NCBI RefSeq assembly: GCF_017565745.1
Contig: NZ_JAGDYM010000005.1
Coordinates: 1 to 64,000, forward strand
Length of the DNA: 64,000 nt
Source: Leucobacter weissii
Lineage (GTDB): Bacteria; Actinomycetota; Actinomycetes; Actinomycetales; Microbacteriaceae
Reading direction: 5' to 3'
Both the position numbers and the translations under genes were made by a program. The first letter of the stretch is position 1. Each line of letters begins with the position of its first letter. Of the stretch, positions 61,134 to 64,000 are shown piece by piece. The notes under the pieces were generated by a model. It made no database searches. It saw only the letters and a list, made by a program, of their open reading frames with translations, and was not told the origin of the DNA.

Positions 61134-62117
61134 TCAGGAGAACCCCGGATCGCCGAGCTCGCCGAGGATCCGCTTGAGGTCGGCGATGGTGGCGAAGTCG
61201 ATGACCACCTGGCCCTTCTTGGCGCCGAGCTTCACGCTGACACGGGTGTCGAAGCGATCGCCGAGGCGCTCGGCGATCTCGTCGAGCTGACCCTGGATCC
61301 CGCCGGCCCGCGGGCGCTTGCGCGGCTTCGCCTGCGGCAGTTCGCCGGCCGCGGCCTCGGCGGCGCGCACCGAGAGACCCTCGTTGACGATCTTGTCGGC
61401 CAGGCGCCGCATGCCGTCCGCGTCGCCGTCGAGGGCGAGGATCGCGCGCGCGTGCCCGGCCGAGAGCACCCCGGCGGCGACCCTCGCCTGCACTGGCTCC
61501 GGCAGCTTGAGCAGCCGGATCGTGTTGGAGATCTGCGGGCGCGAACGGCCGATCCGCTCCGCGAGCTGCTCCTGGGTGATGCCGAAGTCGCCGAGCAGCT
61601 GCTGATACGCCGAGGCCTCCTCGAGCGGGTTCAACTGCGCGCGGTGCAGGTTCTCGAGCAGCGCGTCCCGCAGCATGTGCTCGTCGGCCGTCGACCGGAT
61701 GATCGCCGGGATGTCGCTCAACCCTGCGCGGCCCGCGGCCCGCAGGCGCCGCTCGCCCATGATGAGCTCGTAGCGGGGCTCGCCCGGTCCGGGCGTCGGC
61801 TCGATCGCACGGACGACGATCGGCTGGAAGACGCCGAACTCGCGCACCGAGTGCGTGAGCTCTTCGAGCGCCTCCTCGTCGAACTCGGTTCTCGGCTGCG
61901 CGCGATTCGGCACGATCTCAGAGAGGGGGAGCCTCGTCAGCGCCGCACCCGGGACCTCGGCGAGCGCTTCATCCGGCGGCGTCTCCCCCTGCCGCGACCC
62001 CGGCGCCGCGGCGCTCTCCTCCGACGAGAAGAACACATCCACCGGCCGGTCGCCCGCGGTCTGCGGGATCAGGGCGCCGATGCCGCGACCCAGCCCCCCG
62101 CGCTTCTTACCGGCCAT
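61134..62117 (-). CDS. parB: Chromosome-partitioning protein ParB
   Basis: A 327-residue CTP-dependent DNA clamp. The N terminus KRGGLGRGIGALI contacts ParA; the CTP-binding motifs appear as MGERRLRAA and ENLHRAQLNPLEEA; the HTH reads GITQEQLAERIGRSRPQISN; a C-terminal dimer domain follows a basic linker. It overlaps the parA end by 11 nt. Its binding site parS is present at 63940. Confidence 0.95.
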   Translation of the reverse strand: MAGKKRGGLGRGIGALIPQTAGDRPVDVFFSSEESAAAPGSRQGETPPDEALAEVPGAALTRLPLSEIVPNRAQPRTEFDEEALEELTHSVREFGVFQPIVVRAIEPTPGPGEPRYELIMGERRLRAAGRAGLSDIPAIIRSTADEHMLRDALLENLHRAQLNPLEEASAYQQLLGDFGITQEQLAERIGRSRPQISNTIRLLKLPEPVQARVAAGVLSAGHARAILALDGDADGMRRLADKIVNEGLSVRAAEAAAGELPQAKPRKRPRAGGIQGQLDEIAERLGDRFDTRVSVKLGAKKGQVVIDFATIADLKRILGELGDPGFS

Positions 62118-63012
62118 CGTCGTGCTCCTTCGGGGTGGGCGCGCCGCGGCCGGCGATCTCGGCCGCGGCTTCGAGATAGGCGAGCGCGCCGATCGAGCGC
62201 GAGTCGTACGCGTGAACGGTCTGTCCGTAGCTCGGCGCCTCCGAGACGCGCACCGAGCGCGGGATGACGGCGTCGAGCACCTCGTCGGCGAAGTGCTCGC
62301 GCACCTCCTGCGCCACCTCCTGCGCCAGATTCGTGCGGGCATCGTACATGGTCAGCAGGATCGTCGAGACCCGCAACCGCGGATTGAGGTGCTTCTGGAT
62401 GAGCTCGATGTTGCCGAGCAGCTGGCTCAACCCCTCGAGGGCGTAGTACTCGCACTGGATGGGGATGAGCACCTCGTCCGCCGCGACGAACGCGTTGACG
62501 GTGAGCAGGCCGAGCGAGGGGGGGCAGTCGATGAAGACGTAGTGGAAGAACCGGTCGCTGCTCGAGAGGAAGCTCTGCAGCGCGGTGCGGAGCCGCTGCT
62601 CCCGCGCGACGAGCGAGACCAGCTCGATCTCCGCGCCGGCCAGGTTGATCGTGCTCGGCACGCAGAACAGGCGCTGGTGATCGGTGCTGCGCTGGAGCGC
62701 GTCGGAGATGCCGCTCTCGCCGAGCAGCACGTCGTAGACGCTCGTGACCTCGGGCCGGTGGGGCACTCCGAGCGCGGTCGATGCGTTGCCCTGGGGATCG
62801 AGGTCGATCACGAGCACGTTCGCGCCGCGCCGCGCGAGCGCCGATGCGAGGTTGACCGTCGTCGTGGTCTTGCCGACGCCGCCCTTCTGGTTCGACACCG
62901 TGATCACGCGCGTGAGCTCGGGCAACGGCGACGGGGCCTCGTCCAGCAGACGCCGGCGCCGCACCCGGTCGGCGAGCTGGTCGCCTACCGGCGCATCATC
63001 GGCTTTGCTCAT
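62107..63012 (-). CDS. parA: Chromosome-partitioning ATPase ParA
   Basis: A 301-residue Walker-type ATPase that binds DNA and moves ParB-parS complexes. The deviant Walker A KGGVGKTTTT and IDLDPQGNAST are intact, as is FIDCPPSLG. ATG 63012 is chosen because GAGGAACG lies just upstream; the open frame extends 36 codons further with unconvincing sequence. Confidence 0.95.
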   Translation of the reverse strand: MSKADDAPVGDQLADRVRRRRLLDEAPSPLPELTRVITVSNQKGGVGKTTTTVNLASALARRGANVLVIDLDPQGNASTALGVPHRPEVTSVYDVLLGESGISDALQRSTDHQRLFCVPSTINLAGAEIELVSLVAREQRLRTALQSFLSSSDRFFHYVFIDCPPSLGLLTVNAFVAADEVLIPIQCEYYALEGLSQLLGNIELIQKHLNPRLRVSTILLTMYDARTNLAQEVAQEVREHFADEVLDAVIPRSVRVSEAPSYGQTVHAYDSRSIGALAYLEAAAEIAGRGAPTPKEHDDGR

Positions 63013-63311
63013 CGTTCCTCGTGGGGAGTCGGGGTTTCGGGGTTTCGGGAATGGACGAGCCAAGTCTACCCAGGCGCCGGTGGGATCGCGCTCCCGCCCG
63101 GGGTCTTTCGAAGTCGTCATCCTGCGTGTGCGAAGCGAATCGCAGGATCCACCCCGAAGGGATTCTGTAACTCGTCAACCGATCCCGTGACCGGGATCGC
63201 ACGATTCGCTCGGAAGAGAACACGGCGTGTTCTCTCTCGAATCGTGGTGGCGCCACTGCGCCAGTACGGCGCGCAAAGCGATGCTCTGCTCCGAGCGCCT
63301 TGGTCCGCGGA
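63013..63311. other. Palindrome-rich spacer between parA and rsmG
   Basis: 299 bp with no gene. It carries three consecutive inverted repeats: ATCCTGCG/CGCAGGAT (63119-63148), GATCCCG/CGGGATC (63181-63198) and a nested structure with outer arms CGATTCG/CGAATCG and an inner 19-bp palindrome (63202-63244). The purpose is unknown; it splits rsmG from parA, which are usually close. Confidence 0.6.
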
Positions 63312-63938
63312 TCATCGGCGCACGCGGGCCCGGAACACCCTCGTGGTCTCGGCGAGCACCCCGGCCCCCAGCTCCTCGACCCGCGCCTCATCGACGCCGA
63401 AACGACGCAGCTGCTTCTGCGCGGCCTCGATCTCCGCGTCGACCGCCGCTCCTTTGAGCAGCAGCAGCTCCCCGCCGTCCCGGAGCAGCGGTGCGGAGAT
63501 GGGCACCAGCTTGCGCAGGGCGGTCACCGCACGCGCGGTGACCTGGTCGGCCTCGAACGCTCCGTGGAACTCCTCCGCACGACCGCGCTGAACCGTGACG
63601 TTCGCCAGTCCCAGCCGGTCGGCCTGCTCGCCGAGCCAGGCGCAGCGGCGCTCCATGGGCTCGATCAGCCGGAAGCGGGCATCGGGGCGGACGATGGCGA
63701 GCACCAGGCCGGGCATGCCTCCGCCGGTGCCGATGTCGGCGACCGTGGCGTCCGGTTCGATCAACGGCGCGAGCACGGCGCTGTTGAGCAGATGCCTGGT
63801 CCAGAGTCGTTCCGGCTCCTTCGGTCCGATCAGGCCCAGGGGCTCTCCGCGCGCGCCCAGCTCGGCGGCGAAGGCGCGCAGGACATCGATACGCGGGCCG
63901 GCGATCGCCGCCGCCGCCGCGGGCTCTGCCTCGATCAT
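63312..63938 (-). CDS. rsmG: 16S rRNA (guanine-N7) methyltransferase RsmG
   Basis: A 208-residue SAM-dependent methyltransferase (GidB) that modifies G527 of 16S rRNA. The SAM loop VADIGTGGGMPGLVLAI, LIEPMERRCAWL and VTARAVTALRKLV are conserved. The start codon lies directly beside the parS site, so its translation start and ParB binding overlap. The neighbouring genes upstream lie outside the window. Confidence 0.95.
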   Translation of the reverse strand: MIEAEPAAAAAIAGPRIDVLRAFAAELGARGEPLGLIGPKEPERLWTRHLLNSAVLAPLIEPDATVADIGTGGGMPGLVLAIVRPDARFRLIEPMERRCAWLGEQADRLGLANVTVQRGRAEEFHGAFEADQVTARAVTALRKLVPISAPLLRDGGELLLLKGAAVDAEIEAAQKQLRRFGVDEARVEELGAGVLAETTRVFRARVRR

Positions 63939-63939
63939 G

Positions 63940-63953
63940 GTTTCACGTGAAAC
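63940..63953. promoter_or_regulatory. parS centromere site
   Basis: GTTTCACGTGAAAC, a perfect 14-bp palindrome, matching 15 of 16 positions of the bacterial parS consensus TGTTTCACGTGAAACA (63939-63954). It lies 1-2 nt upstream of the rsmG start codon, in the usual origin-proximal place. Confidence 0.92.
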
Positions 63954-64000
63954 ACGAGCGCGGTCTCCGACAACCCGCGCTACCGCTCGCTGACGACGAG

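Noticed and set aside
1-64000. CRISPR arrays, insertion sequences with transposase, rRNA genes
   Set aside because: No regularly spaced repeats, transposase motifs or rRNA stretches were seen on either strand.

Overview
The window is a high-GC chromosomal segment from an actinobacterium. Gene content and order (parA/parB next to rsmG, rpsF-ssb-rpsR-rplI-dnaB, trxB/trxA, an mshB-like gene, DUF3151, very large DUF11 surface proteins) point to the Microbacteriaceae. A Leucobacter-like genus is my guess and cannot be proven from this sequence. The right end lies close to the replication origin: rsmG starts just inside the border and has a near-perfect parS site at its start codon, so dnaA/oriC is probably a few kb to the right.

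Layout, left to right. 0.2-5.5 kb: a NodB-type polysaccharide deacetylase with a coupled membrane protein, a heme oxygenase fused to a DUF2470 domain, a beta-lactamase-fold lipoprotein that has lost its catalytic motifs, and an Lrp-type regulator. 5.5-7.7 kb: a CopB-type copper ATPase under a CsoR-like operator. 7.7-14.6 kb: an Lrp regulator and a polyamine-type uptake operon (potBCDA) continuing into a nitrilase-family amidase, an RraA-family protein and a BKACE-family beta-keto acid cleavage enzyme, probably an uptake-plus-catabolism unit. 14.7-18.5 kb: tRNA-Gly(CCC), a PepSY lipoprotein and an amino-acid ABC importer. 18.8-22 kb: a three-gene operon (DUF318 permease, TIGR03943 protein, unknown membrane protein) behind a Zur-like box. 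22-28.2 kb: xthA, an ABC-2 exporter divergent from a histidine kinase/response regulator pair, and a YigZ protein. 28.4-32.3 kb: an S4 protein, a small protein, tRNA-Thr(CGT), a secreted tripeptidyl-peptidase-like hydrolase and holB. 32.4-48.6 kb: two surface proteins, a 3215-residue protein with about 17 DUF11-like modules and a ~1426-residue protein with DUF5979-like repeats, separated by a LuxR-type regulator. 48.7-54.5 kb: chorismate mutase, purA, DUF3151, yajQ, dps with IdeR-like boxes, two membrane proteins and dnaB. 54.5-64 kb: a DnaA-box-rich intergenic region, the rplI-rpsR-ssb-rpsF operon, mshB-cca, trxB-trxA, an SRPBCC protein, parB-parA and rsmG.

The most unusual signal is a set of three short insertions (91, 102 and 92 bp) at tRNA-Gly (14.8 kb), xthA (22.2 kb) and mshB (57.5 kb). 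Each sits between two direct copies of 31-71 bp of host sequence, so the host gene stays whole while its end or start is duplicated. Each has the same layout: a leader, hairpin 1, then an outer stem enclosing a second hairpin with a GNRA-type loop, ending at or within 2 bp of a direct-repeat border. Two of them share loops and flanks while stem bases change in a compensatory way. I know of no described element matching this, but I could not search.

Other points: at least seven genes carry a TANNNT -10 hexamer 6-7 nt before the start codon (probable leaderless mRNAs), and there is a cluster of DnaA boxes upstream of dnaB.
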